Positions 15,096-23,905 of a stretch of DNA of 64,000 nt are shown in pieces; the first letter of the stretch is position 1, and each line of letters starts with the position of its first letter. Source of the stretch: Deltaproteobacteria bacterium (GTDB lineage Bacteria; Lernaellota; Lernaellaia; JACKCT01); assembly GCA_020633895.1 (NCBI GenBank), contig JACKCT010000010.1, positions 93,480 through 157,479 on the forward strand, in the 5' to 3' direction. Made by a program: the position numbers and the translations under genes. The notes under the pieces were generated by a model that saw only the letters and a list, made by a program, of their open reading frames with translations, had not been told where the DNA came from and ran no database searches.

Positions 15096-16927
15096 GTAGC
15101 CCGCCGGCGCCAAAGCACTCCCACGGTTTCAAGAACAACATCATCTATCTGGGTTTTCTGGGCATCGCCGCCCTGGGCCGCGCGATCCCTCTGTCCGTCG
15201 GCCGCCGCCTGGGCGCGCTGATCGGTCGGGCCGCCTGGCATCTCGTCCGGGCCGAACGCCGCAAGACCCTCCACCACCTGAAGATCGCCTTTCCCGAATC
15301 CAACATTGCCTGGCGCAAGCAAGTCGGCCGTGAGACCTTCGCCAACCTGGGCCTGGGCTTCTTCGAGTACCTGCATTTCGGCGAATTGCTCTCGGGACAA
15401 GGCCGCTTCAAGGACATCTTCCAGGTCGAAGGCCGGGAGCACCTGGAGGCCGCCCAAGCCAAGGGCCGGGGCGCAATCTTCGTGACGGGGCACATCAGCG
15501 CCTTCGAACTGCTGGCCGCCTATACCAACAAGATGGGCTACGAAGTGCATCCGGTGGTGCGCATGCTCTATGACGAGCGCATCGACAAGGTGCTGAACGA
15601 ACACCGGCGCACCCACGGCTACGGCCCCATCGCCACGCGGGGCCAGGACGCGGACGCCCTGGGCCAGATCATGCAGGTCCTGCAAAACAACGGCTTCGTG
15701 GGCATCATGCCCGATCAGGACACCCAGGTGCGCGGCGACTTCGTCCCCTTTCTCGGCCAACCGGCCCACACACCCACCGGCACCGCGTTCCTGGCCTATG
15801 CGGCGGGCGTGGACGTCATCACGGCGTTTATTCACCGGGAGGGATGGGACCGTTTTTCCGTACGCTATGACGCGCCGTTGGAAAAACCGAACACGGGCGA
15901 CCAGAAACAGGATGTCCTGGCTCTGACGCAGATGATCAACGACCGCATCAGCGACCAGATCCGCCGATACCCCGCCGATTGGGTGTGGATGCATCGCCGG
16001 TGGAAGACCCGCCCGGCCGACGAGCCGCCCCATCTGAACCCCGATCCCAAGCCCCTGCCCTCCGCGCCGATCAAGGCCGCGCTGCTCACATTGGGCGAAA
16101 AGATCGCGGCCCGGGCGTCGGCGAAGGTGCTGGAATTCATCGCCGTCTGGGGCGGGTTCGCGCGGCTCAAGTCGGAGGCGGCGCTGTCCGAGCGGCGCGT
16201 GCAAGGCGCGGAACTGGCGTTGGGGCCCGGCCATAGCGCGGTGGTCGAGCGGGCGGCGATCCACGGCGCCTGGAACGGTGTGGATTTGCTGCGTTCGCCG
16301 CGTTTGAGCGACGCGATCTTCGACGACGTGGAAGTTCTCGGCGCCCAGTACCTGGACGAAGCCTACGCCAAAAAAACGGGCGCGGTGCTGGTGGGCATGG
16401 ACTTCGGGGCCTGGCCCCTGGGACTTTGGACGCTCTCCCGGCGCGGCTATCCCATCGCGTTCTGGGAGGCGCCCATCAAGAACCGTTTCAACCGCCTCTG
16501 GATGCGCCGCCGATTCGAACAACACGGCCTGCGCGCCGTCGATCCCTATGCCAAGTTCGCCGCGTTCGAGGAAATGGCCGGTCACGGCTACGGCGTCTAC
16601 CTCCCCCTGGAACGGGTAGGCGAAAAGGACGAATTCATCACCGTGGCGTTCGGGACCGGCGAGTTAAAAGTGGGTCTCAAGGCCGCGAAACTCGCCGCCA
16701 CCGACGACCGTCCGCTGCTCCTGGTCTACACGCAGCGCCTGGAGGACGGACGCGCCCGGGTCGTCATCCTCCCCGCTCCGTCAAATGCGACCGATCCGGC
16801 CGACCGAATGCGTCAGGTGTTTCAAGCCTGGCAGAAAATCCTCGCCGAACACCCGGATCAGTGGCTGGCCTGGGAGCAGGTCCGGCCGCGCTCCGAGGAG
16901 CCGAATCCGGCGGACGCCAAGGCGTAG
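15092..16927 (+). CDS. Two-domain LpxL/HtrB-like lipid A acyltransferase
   Basis: The 611-residue protein is twice the usual length (about 300). Residues 1-310 form a typical LpxL/HtrB acyltransferase with the catalytic His134 and Glu139 in VTGHISAFELL, an N-terminal hydrophobic segment, and IMPDQDTQVRGDFVPFLG. Residues about 340-600 repeat the same fold (GAVLVGMDFGAWPLG, then a region resembling the acceptor site), but the HX4E residues are Asp437 and Pro442, so this half should be inactive. The family acylates lipid A precursors at the inner membrane. It follows the two carrier-protein genes, one of which may supply acyl-ACP. Confidence 0.8.
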   Translation: MSSPPAPKHSHGFKNNIIYLGFLGIAALGRAIPLSVGRRLGALIGRAAWHLVRAERRKTLHHLKIAFPESNIAWRKQVGRETFANLGLGFFEYLHFGELLSGQGRFKDIFQVEGREHLEAAQAKGRGAIFVTGHISAFELLAAYTNKMGYEVHPVVRMLYDERIDKVLNEHRRTHGYGPIATRGQDADALGQIMQVLQNNGFVGIMPDQDTQVRGDFVPFLGQPAHTPTGTAFLAYAAGVDVITAFIHREGWDRFSVRYDAPLEKPNTGDQKQDVLALTQMINDRISDQIRRYPADWVWMHRRWKTRPADEPPHLNPDPKPLPSAPIKAALLTLGEKIAARASAKVLEFIAVWGGFARLKSEAALSERRVQGAELALGPGHSAVVERAAIHGAWNGVDLLRSPRLSDAIFDDVEVLGAQYLDEAYAKKTGAVLVGMDFGAWPLGLWTLSRRGYPIAFWEAPIKNRFNRLWMRRRFEQHGLRAVDPYAKFAAFEEMAGHGYGVYLPLERVGEKDEFITVAFGTGELKVGLKAAKLAATDDRPLLLVYTQRLEDGRARVVILPAPSNATDPADRMRQVFQAWQKILAEHPDQWLAWEQVRPRSEEPNPADAKA

Positions 16928-16967
16928 ACCCGCCCTAACCGGATCCTCCCTAAACCCCCGAAGTCCG

Positions 16968-17026
16968 GGCGGAATTTTGATATTCTCCGCCTCAAGAATC
17001 TGATAGAATGGTGGATATTTGAGGCG
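16968..17026 (+). promoter_or_regulatory. Two overlapping, mutually exclusive hairpins
   Basis: GGCGGA (16968-16973) can pair with TCCGCC (16986-16991), while CGCCTCAA (16988-16995) can pair with TTGAGGCG (17019-17026). The two helices share bases 16988-16991. This is the form of an attenuator, but neither has a T-run, so it may be only the 3' hairpins of the acyltransferase mRNA. Confidence 0.3.
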
Positions 17027-17078
17027 CCGTTCACCGCCCAAGGCCCGCGGCGCCGATTTAAGTTCTTGATATTACGCA

Positions 17079-17102
17079 AATTCGCGCTTGGGAACGCGAA
17101 TT
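17079..17102. promoter_or_regulatory. Palindrome upstream of the beta-propeller lipoprotein gene
   Basis: AATTCGCG (17079-17086) and CGCGAATT (17095-17102) are perfect inverted repeats with an 8-base centre. It lies about 140 bases before the ATG at 17241 in the otherwise gene-free gap 16928-17240. A regulator site is plausible; no convincing -10/-35 pair was found next to it. Confidence 0.35.
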
Positions 17103-17240
17103 GCAATCTGTGTGCAGTGTGCAAATTGATCGACTCGTAGGTCCGTCCGCGTCTTGCTCCCGCATGGGACTCGGGGCTCGACGCCGATTGCGGACCGGAT
17201 TGAATTGATTCATGGGATGCAACAATCGGAGGGCGCCGTG

Positions 17241-19631
17241 ATGACTTCGCGGACGGGACAATCCCCAACCAAGGCCGTTCTACTCACCCCCTGGTTCATG
17301 CTGTTGGCCGCGCTGCTGACGGTCGCCGCGTTGTCGGGCGGATGCTCGTGCGACGGGGACGGCGATTCGGACAGCGATGTGACGCTGGAGACCAAGGGTC
17401 TGGTCCGATGCGAGGACTGTGACGACGTTCTGTCCTGGGCGCGGCGCGTCGCCAAGGACCAGATGCGACGCACCCTGGAAAACAACTACGACGACTCCGT
17501 CCGCTACGGCGGCTACGTGGACGACGACGTTGTCTATGACGACGACGAAGGCAGCTTCGACGACGATGACGACGCGGCGGACGACGACGCCTCCGACGAC
17601 GATTTCGCCGGGGATGACGACGATGACGACGGCGCTCCCGAAGAGCCGACCAACGGCGGCGACGACGATGACGCCGGGGACGACGATGAAGACCACTCGG
17701 ACACGAACACCCAGGAAGAGGACGTGGACGAGGCGGATATCGTCAAGACCGACGGCAACCTGCTCTATCTGCTGGCCGGCGGCGAGATGCTGATCTTCGA
17801 CCCGGTCCCCGCCGGGGAGACGCACGAGATTTCCCGCACCGACGTCGAGGGTACGCCGCTGGAGATGTTCCTCTACGACAACCTGGTCGTGGTCTTCTCC
17901 CAGATGCGTCCCAGCGACCTGCCCGCCGATGTGTGGCCGGACGCGCCCCGCGACTCGATTCACTATCCCCTGACCGTCATCACGGTCTTCGACACCACCG
18001 ATCCCATGGTCCCCGAACGCCTGCGCACCACCTACGCCGAAGGCTCGTACTTAAGCTCCCGGCGTGTCGGCAGCGGCGTGCGCGTCGTGACCATGAGCTA
18101 TCCCCGCGGACCCCAACTGCAGGAGTGGGTCGATCCCTGGTCGGAAGGCTACGTCAACCCGGACGGCAGCATCGACGAAGAAGCGCTCAAGGACGCCTAC
18201 GACCGCCTGCTCGCCGAAAATCTGGCGGCCATCGACGAGATGCCCCTGGAGACCTGGATTCCCCGCTACTTCGAAGTGGCCGGCGACGAGCGGCGCTCGG
18301 GCTTCATGGCCGAGTGCCAGGACTTCTTCCACCCGGTCGATCCTTTGGGCCGGGGCGTGTCCACGGTGATGACCATTGAACTGACCGACCCGACCGCCAA
18401 GCAGCCGGACATCTCCCTGCTGGCCGACGGGCAACTCATCTACTCGTCCACCGAGCGGCTCTACATCGCCGGCGACGCCGAAATCGTCCACCAGTGGGAC
18501 GCCGAGGCCTACACCTCGCTGGTGCATCAGTTTGTGTACGGCGGGCGCGGCGAACAGATCGCCTACACCGCCAGCGGCCAGATCGAAGGCTTCGTGCTCA
18601 ACCAGTTTTCCATGGGCGAATACGACGGCTACCTGCGCGTCGCGGCCAACACCGGCTGGTGGGGCGGCGAGCCCGAATCCCGCGTCTACGTGATGCACGA
18701 CGACGGCAACGGCCGCCTGGAGACGGTGGGGCGCATCGAGAACATCGCGCCGGGCGAGGATCTGCGCAGCGCCCGCTTCCTGGGCGACAAGGGTTATGTG
18801 GTCACGTTCGAGCAGACCGACCCGCTGTTCACCATGGATCTGTCGGACCCGGAGAACCCGCGCCTGGCCGGCGAGCTGGAGATCCCCGGTTTCTCGACCT
18901 ACATCCACCCCTTCGGTCCGGACCACCTGCTGACCATCGGCGTCAACGGCGACGAATGGTCGGCCACCGGCGGCGTGGCGTTGCAGATGTTCGACATCTC
19001 CGACATCGCCCACCCGACCCTGGCCGATCGGGAAATCGCCGCCGAGGGATGGGACTCGACCTCCGCCGCGCTTTATGACCACAAGGCGTTCCTCTACTAC
19101 GCCCCCAAGGAGTTGCTGGCCATTCCCATCACCGACTACGGCTGGGACGACTACGGCGACGACGACGACGTCGTGTTCGAGGACGACGAGGGCGAAGGTG
19201 AAGAGATGGGCATGGATGACGATGACGATGATGACGACATCGCGATCGACGACGACGTCGTGGAACCGGACGACGATGACGACCAGCCGCCCACGCCCCT
19301 TGAGCATCTGTCGGGCGTGAAGCTCTATCGCGTTACGCCGGAAGAAGGGTTCGTCCCCCTGGGCTTCGTGGACCACAGCGACCTGCTGCCCGAGAACACG
19401 GACTTCTGGTACGAGGTCGTCCCGTTCGTCAAACGCAGCGTGGTCATCGGCGACTACATCTACACCATCTCGGACGCCGCCCTGGTCGTCACACGCCTGG
19501 AAGGGCTCGACGACGTGGTCACGGAAGACCTGCCGTACGAGTACCCGGACTACGGGTACGGGGATGACGATTGGGCGGACGACGACGTGGCCGTCGAACC
19601 GGTCGACGAAGGCGTGGAGACGTTCGACTAA
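17241..19631 (+). CDS. Asp-rich beta-propeller domain lipoprotein
   Basis: The 796-residue exported protein starts with a basic/hydrophobic signal and a lipobox-like LSGGC (Cys35). Residues about 100-160 are a low-complexity linker dominated by Asp. From EADIVKTDGNLLYLLAGGEM onward it matches the secreted beta-propeller family (PF09826), whose KTDG motif is present and which contains repeated blade strands such as RVYVMHDDGNGRLETVGRI. A second Asp-rich loop (about 640-690) interrupts the propeller, and the C-terminus is again acidic. Acidic runs could bind Ca2+ or keep the protein soluble outside the cell; function is unknown. ATG 17241 has a GGAGGG site. Confidence 0.8.
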   Translation: MTSRTGQSPTKAVLLTPWFMLLAALLTVAALSGGCSCDGDGDSDSDVTLETKGLVRCEDCDDVLSWARRVAKDQMRRTLENNYDDSVRYGGYVDDDVVYDDDEGSFDDDDDAADDDASDDDFAGDDDDDDGAPEEPTNGGDDDDAGDDDEDHSDTNTQEEDVDEADIVKTDGNLLYLLAGGEMLIFDPVPAGETHEISRTDVEGTPLEMFLYDNLVVVFSQMRPSDLPADVWPDAPRDSIHYPLTVITVFDTTDPMVPERLRTTYAEGSYLSSRRVGSGVRVVTMSYPRGPQLQEWVDPWSEGYVNPDGSIDEEALKDAYDRLLAENLAAIDEMPLETWIPRYFEVAGDERRSGFMAECQDFFHPVDPLGRGVSTVMTIELTDPTAKQPDISLLADGQLIYSSTERLYIAGDAEIVHQWDAEAYTSLVHQFVYGGRGEQIAYTASGQIEGFVLNQFSMGEYDGYLRVAANTGWWGGEPESRVYVMHDDGNGRLETVGRIENIAPGEDLRSARFLGDKGYVVTFEQTDPLFTMDLSDPENPRLAGELEIPGFSTYIHPFGPDHLLTIGVNGDEWSATGGVALQMFDISDIAHPTLADREIAAEGWDSTSAALYDHKAFLYYAPKELLAIPITDYGWDDYGDDDDVVFEDDEGEGEEMGMDDDDDDDDIAIDDDVVEPDDDDDQPPTPLEHLSGVKLYRVTPEEGFVPLGFVDHSDLLPENTDFWYEVVPFVKRSVVIGDYIYTISDAALVVTRLEGLDDVVTEDLPYEYPDYGYGDDDWADDDVAVEPVDEGVETFD

Positions 19632-19632
19632 G

Positions 19633-19680
19633 CCGGCCGGACGGGCCGCCGGACAGGCCGCCGGACAGGCCGCCGGACAA
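19633..19680. repeat. Four tandem 12-bp units (GCCGCCGGACAG)
   Basis: Units start at 19633, 19645, 19657 and 19669; the inner two are identical and the outer ones differ by a few bases. The array directly follows the stop codon of the lipoprotein gene. It is outside any supported reading frame. Confidence 0.8.
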
Positions 19681-19760
19681 ACGCAATGTCCCCACGGGGA
19701 TTTTCGAATAAGCGGGCGACGGTACGATAGGACCGCCGACGCACCAAATCAAACGCCGAG

Positions 19761-19790
19761 GGACGGGCCCCCAAAGGGCCCGTTCGTCGT
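19761..19790 (+). terminator. Possible terminator after the beta-propeller gene
   Basis: ACGGGCCC (19763-19770) pairs with GGGCCCGT (19776-19783) around a 5-base loop. The tail TCGTCGTTCC is only weakly T-rich. The rest of the 347-base gap to rng holds a 12-bp tandem array and nothing else recognisable. Confidence 0.4.
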
Positions 19791-19978
19791 TCCAGGCCCC
19801 GAGGCTCCCCCCGCGCCCAACGGACTGCCCCGTCCGCGCGGCCGGCCGATTTGATTTCCCTCCGACGCAAAAAACGCCGGAGTGCTTTGCATTTGGGGCC
19901 TGTCGTGGTAAACCGCGCCGGGGAGTATCCATTTCGCCGCCGCGTCATTTTGTCGGCGGCGGACTAACGTAAAGCCCT

Positions 19979-21508
19979 ATGTCCAGCGAACTGATTATCA
20001 ACGTTACCGAGCACGAAACCCGCGTCGCCTTGCTGGAGCACGGCGTCATCACCGAATTCCACGTGGAATCGGCGCGCAAGGTGGGCGTGGTCGGCAATAT
20101 TTACAAGGGCCGCGTCCTGCGCGTCCTTCCCGGGATGCAGGCCGCCTTCGTGGATATCGGCCTGGAGCGGGCGGCGTTTTTGTACGTCACCGACGTGGTG
20201 GGTCACTATCCCGCCGGGCGCCGGGCGCCGGATCCGGACGTGGATCTGGGCGAAGATGATTCGGATGAAGGCGGCGAAGCCGCTCCGTTCGAGCCCACCC
20301 CCACCGTCCCCATCGAAAAGCTCGTCACCCAAGGCCAGGAGATCCTGGTGCAGGTCGCCAAGGAACCCTTGGGCACCAAGGGCGCCCGGCTGACGACCAA
20401 CATCAGCCTGCCGGGCCGCTATCTGGTCATCATGCCCACCATGGAGCACATCGGCGTCTCCCGGCGCATCGAGGACGAGCAGGAGCGCGAACGCCTCAAG
20501 ACGCTGGTCGAGACCATCCGCCCCAACGACCATCTGGGCTTCATCATTCGCACCGTCGCCGAGGAAGCCGACGAGGAAACGCTGCAGACCGACATCGAAT
20601 TCCTGGTCGGCCTGTGGGAACAGATCCAGGTCCGCTACAAGAAAAGCGGCGCGCCCTCGGTGCTGCATTCGGATTTGTCGATCACCCGGCGGGCCGTGCG
20701 CGACCTGTTGACCAAGGACGTGGTGCGGCTGGTCATCGACGACAAAAGCGAGTTCGAGAAGATCAAGGATCTCTCCCGCCTGTACATGCCCCAGATCGGC
20801 GACAAGGTGGAGTTTTACGACGGCGACGAGCCGATCTTCGAGCACTTCAATCTGGAAGTGGAGCTCGGCCGGGCGCTGCAGCCCAAGGTGTGGCTCAAGT
20901 CGGGCAGCTACATCATCATCGAGCACACCGAAGCGCTGACCACCGTCGACGTGAACACGGGCCGGTTCATCGGCCATCAGGACTTCGACGAGACGATCTA
21001 CAAAACGAACCTGGAGGCGGTCAAGGAGATCGCCTATCAGCTTCGCCTGCGCAACATCGGCGGGATCATCATCATCGATTTTATCGACATGAAAAGCGAG
21101 GAGCACCGGGAGCGGGTCTACGAGGCGCTGATCGCCGCGCTCAAGACCGACAAGGCCCGCACCAATGTGCTGCATTTCTCGGAGTTGGGTCTGGTGGAGA
21201 TGACCCGCAAACGCACCCGGGAAAATCTGGTGCGTTCGTTGTCCCAGCCGTGCCCGTATTGCGAAGGCAAGGGCTATGTGAAAAGCCGCGCGGCCATCTG
21301 CGCCGAGATCATCCGCGCCCTCAAGCGCGCCATCCGCCGCCGTAAGCCCGAATCCATCGACCTGGTGGTCCACCCGGATATCGCGGACCTGCTGCTCGAG
21401 GAGGAGCAAACCGGCGTCGAGGAACTTGAAGCCGACACGGGCGTACGCATCGCGATCAAGGACAAGCCTTCTCTCCACATCGAGCAATTCGAGATTCAGA
21501 CGCCGTAA
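19979..21508 (+). CDS. rng: Ribonuclease G/E family endoribonuclease
   Basis: The 509-residue protein starts MSSELIINVTEHETRVALLE, and an S1-like RNA-binding domain (about 38-130, GNIYKGRVLRVLPGMQAAFVDIG) is interrupted by an acidic insert. The DNase I-like catalytic core carries LTTVDVNTG and GGIIIIDFIDM, and the zinc-link CPYCEGKG is near residue 420. This corresponds to RNase G, which matures the 16S rRNA 5' end and decays mRNAs; no RNase E-type degradosome scaffold tail is present. Three bases separate it from the sulfatase gene, suggesting co-transcription. Confidence 0.93.
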   Translation: MSSELIINVTEHETRVALLEHGVITEFHVESARKVGVVGNIYKGRVLRVLPGMQAAFVDIGLERAAFLYVTDVVGHYPAGRRAPDPDVDLGEDDSDEGGEAAPFEPTPTVPIEKLVTQGQEILVQVAKEPLGTKGARLTTNISLPGRYLVIMPTMEHIGVSRRIEDEQERERLKTLVETIRPNDHLGFIIRTVAEEADEETLQTDIEFLVGLWEQIQVRYKKSGAPSVLHSDLSITRRAVRDLLTKDVVRLVIDDKSEFEKIKDLSRLYMPQIGDKVEFYDGDEPIFEHFNLEVELGRALQPKVWLKSGSYIIIEHTEALTTVDVNTGRFIGHQDFDETIYKTNLEAVKEIAYQLRLRNIGGIIIIDFIDMKSEEHRERVYEALIAALKTDKARTNVLHFSELGLVEMTRKRTRENLVRSLSQPCPYCEGKGYVKSRAAICAEIIRALKRAIRRRKPESIDLVVHPDIADLLLEEEQTGVEELEADTGVRIAIKDKPSLHIEQFEIQTP

Positions 21509-21511
21509 CCG

Positions 21512-23458
21512 ATGGACATTCGCCGCCTTGTCACTCCGGTCATCCCGGGCGCCGTCGTGGGACTGGCGATCAGCGTCCTGGAAATCGTCGTGGCCCGTTC
21601 CCTCGCCCCGCCGGGCCGGTTCTTCCATGACACCCCCAGCGTGATCTGGTCCGCGATCTTCGCGGCGGCGGGCGGCGGCGTGTTGTCGGCGATCGGCTCC
21701 AAGCAACGGGCGTTGTCCGGTGCGTTCCTGGCCCTGTGGGGGCTGCTGCTTTTCCACGGCACCGTGTGGGGCGCGCGGGCGGTGGTGGCCTATTTCGGCT
21801 ACGACTCCCACCTCAACCCTTTGTCGATCCCCATCTTCCTCGTGGGCGCGGCGGCGACGGTCGGCGCCATCCTCCTGGCGAGAAAAACGGACAACGCGGC
21901 GGCCCTGGGCACGGCGTTGATTGTCGGCGCGGCGGGATACGTCGCGCTGACGTGGTGGATCCAGACGACGCGCCACGACGACGCGATCTTTCGCGCCCAT
22001 TACCGGCGGGAAATGATCCACCAGGCCCCGCCCCCCGTGACGCAATCTCCCCCGGACGGCACGAAGAACCTGATCGTCCTGGTGCTCGATACGCTGCGCG
22101 CCGACGCCTTGGGCGTCTACGGCCATCCCGGCGGGCTGACGCCCCATCTGGACGCCCTGGCCAAGCGCGGCGTGCTGTTCAAGCGTGTCGTTTCCGAATC
22201 GTCCTGGACCCGCCCGAGCATGGGCACGCTGTTCACCGGCCTCAACTCTCGCGAGCACGGCTGCCGCCACCTGTTCGGCGTGTTGGACGAAAATCTGGTG
22301 ACGATCCCGGAAATTATGCGCCAGCGGGGCCTGCGCACCGGCGCGGTCGTGACCAACGCCATCCTCAAGGGGCATTTCGGATTCGGCCAGGGCTTCGACT
22401 TCTTCGTCGACCAGACCAAGACCGACGAGGCGTCCTATTGGATGACCGGCCGCCTGCCCGCCCGCATGGCCGGCCTGACCGTGGGCAAGCAGACGCGCAA
22501 GGTGGACGACGCGGACCTGGCGGTGGACCGCTTCCTGCGCTGGCTGCCGAAAAACGCCGACGGCCCGCCCGTGTTCGGGTGGCTGCATCTGTTCGATACG
22601 CACAGCCCGTACGAGCCGCCGGAGCCCTTCCGCTCCCGCCTGGTGCCGCCGGACGCCGACAAATACGAATTCACCTACGACTACGACGGCGCGGACCTGG
22701 CCCGCACGAACACCAAGGCGGGGATGACGGCCTATCGCTCCCTCTACGACGCCGAGTTGGCGTTTGCCGACGAGCAGATCGGGCGATTCATCCAGGCGCT
22801 GCAAGACCGGGGATTCTGGAAAAACACGGTGCTGGTCTTCCTGGCCGACCATGGGGAGCAGTTCCGCGAGCACGGCGCGCTGCTGCATGCCAATGGGTTG
22901 TACCAGGAGGAAGTGCACATCCCGCTGATCGTCGCCGGGGCCGGGGTGCCCGAGGGGCAGGTCGTGGATACGCCCGTCCCGCTGCTGGCGGTGCCGACGG
23001 CGTTGTTTGACCTGGCGGGGCTGCCTCGGCCCAAGAGTCTGGTTGGCAAGGGATGGGAAGGCCTGACGCACCCCTCCACGACGCAGGCGATCGTCAGCGA
23101 GATCGACACGGAAATGCACGGGCGACGCGTGTCGGACATTTCGGTGCGCCGCGGGCCGTGGAAGATGATCCTGGACATGGAGTCCCGGGAAAAAGAACTC
23201 TACAACCTGGACGAGGACCCGGGCGAGACCCATGACCTGCTCGCCAAGGACGACGAGGAAGAAAACGACGCCGAGGCCGGGGAGACGACCCCGGAACAGC
23301 AGGCCCGGGCCGAGCGGATCAAACAAATCGTACGAGAGCTGGACGACCACCTGTCCGCCTACGACGCCGCCTACCCCCGCCCGCCGGAAATCGATCCGGA
23401 AGCCTTCACCGACGCCGCCAGCCGGGCAGCCCTTAAGAGCCTGGGCTATATCCAATAG
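21512..23458 (+). CDS. Membrane-anchored sulfatase-like hydrolase
   Basis: The 648-residue protein has four to five N-terminal membrane segments (residues 8-150) and then an extracytoplasmic alkaline-phosphatase-fold domain. Metal-binding motifs are visible: VLVLDTLRADALGVYG (about 189-204), FGWLHLFDTHSPYEPP and FLADHGEQFREHG. The usual Cys/Ser-X-Pro-X-Arg sulfatase motif is replaced by SWTRPS (231-236). Formylglycine chemistry is therefore not expected, and a Thr/Ser nucleophile, as in phosphoglycerol or phosphoethanolamine transferases, is more likely. The C-terminus ends LKSLGYIQ, a motif shared with the protein at 34759. The substrate is unknown, possibly a surface glycan or lipid. Confidence 0.8.
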   Translation: MDIRRLVTPVIPGAVVGLAISVLEIVVARSLAPPGRFFHDTPSVIWSAIFAAAGGGVLSAIGSKQRALSGAFLALWGLLLFHGTVWGARAVVAYFGYDSHLNPLSIPIFLVGAAATVGAILLARKTDNAAALGTALIVGAAGYVALTWWIQTTRHDDAIFRAHYRREMIHQAPPPVTQSPPDGTKNLIVLVLDTLRADALGVYGHPGGLTPHLDALAKRGVLFKRVVSESSWTRPSMGTLFTGLNSREHGCRHLFGVLDENLVTIPEIMRQRGLRTGAVVTNAILKGHFGFGQGFDFFVDQTKTDEASYWMTGRLPARMAGLTVGKQTRKVDDADLAVDRFLRWLPKNADGPPVFGWLHLFDTHSPYEPPEPFRSRLVPPDADKYEFTYDYDGADLARTNTKAGMTAYRSLYDAELAFADEQIGRFIQALQDRGFWKNTVLVFLADHGEQFREHGALLHANGLYQEEVHIPLIVAGAGVPEGQVVDTPVPLLAVPTALFDLAGLPRPKSLVGKGWEGLTHPSTTQAIVSEIDTEMHGRRVSDISVRRGPWKMILDMESREKELYNLDEDPGETHDLLAKDDEEENDAEAGETTPEQQARAERIKQIVRELDDHLSAYDAAYPRPPEIDPEAFTDAASRAALKSLGYIQ

Positions 23459-23514
23459 GCGCGTCCGAAGCCTCTTTCCGCGCCTTCCAGCATAACGAAA
23501 ATCTATCTCAAGAT

Positions 23515-23550
23515 AATTACATAATGTAATTTCATGTCGGAAATTCCGAC
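23515..23550. promoter_or_regulatory. Two adjacent palindromes, candidate activator sites
   Basis: AATTACAT-A-ATGTAATT (23515-23531) and GTCGGAA-A-TTCCGAC (23536-23550) are perfect inverted repeats separated by four bases. They lie 54-89 bases upstream of the sigma-54-like element at 23604, the usual distance for an enhancer-binding activator. The two palindromes have different sequences, so two regulators are possible. Confidence 0.45.
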
Positions 23551-23603
23551 CCCACCCATGACCCGACTGGCACAATTCACCAGCAATTTCATAGATGTAT
23601 AAG

Positions 23604-23620
23604 CTGGCACGCGTCTTGAT
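23604..23620 (+). promoter_or_regulatory. Sigma-54-like promoter (-24/-12)
   Basis: CTGGCACG-CGTC-TTGAT matches the consensus YTGGCACG-N4-TTGCW at every conserved position except the -12 C, which is A. GG to GA spacing is the required 10 bases. It would start an RNA near 23632, 48 bases before the tiny ORF at 23680. The -12 mismatch lowers the confidence. Confidence 0.45.
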
Positions 23621-23679
23621 ACCCATCTGCATGAGGCAACAACCCCCACCGTGGTTGCCACGGAGAAGGGAGATGGGAC

Positions 23680-23769
23680 ATGGCAGTCCAAGAGTTATTC
23701 ATGAACGCCACCGTCACGGGGATCCTGGTCGCTTCGCTGATCCTGGTCCGCCGCCGGTGGAGACCGTAG
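23680..23769 (+). CDS. Tiny membrane peptide (29 aa)
   Basis: This short ORF has a good GGGAG ribosome site 8 bases before the ATG. It encodes MAVQELFMNATVTG, then a hydrophobic stretch ILVASLILV, and ends in a basic/aromatic tail RRRWRP. The single membrane helix with a positive C-terminal tail suggests an inner-membrane peptide with its C-terminus in the cytoplasm. It resembles the second peptide at 23906 in length, F/M-M-N motif, helix and basic-Trp tail. No named family is recognised. Candidates by analogy are small subunits that stabilise a larger membrane complex, such as the exporter encoded downstream. Confidence 0.5.
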   Translation: MAVQELFMNATVTGILVASLILVRRRWRP

Positions 23770-23905
23770 TCCCCCACGCGAAACGAGGGCGCGCCGCCGC
23801 GAGAGGAGCGCGTCCGTGAACGGCGAACGGGGCGCCCCCTCGCGCCCCGATTCCGTCACTCAACCCGGCCCGGCCGAAAGGCAAAAAGCCGAAAAGGGGA
23901 TCGTC

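Noticed and set aside
23555-23575. Second sigma-54 promoter at CTGGCACAATTCACC
   Set aside because: It has the -24 part, but no TTG at the required distance for a -12 element.
19964-23632. 1222-codon minus-strand open frame opposite rng and the sulfatase gene
   Set aside because: Fully antisense to two clear genes, His/Arg/Gln-rich and without domains.
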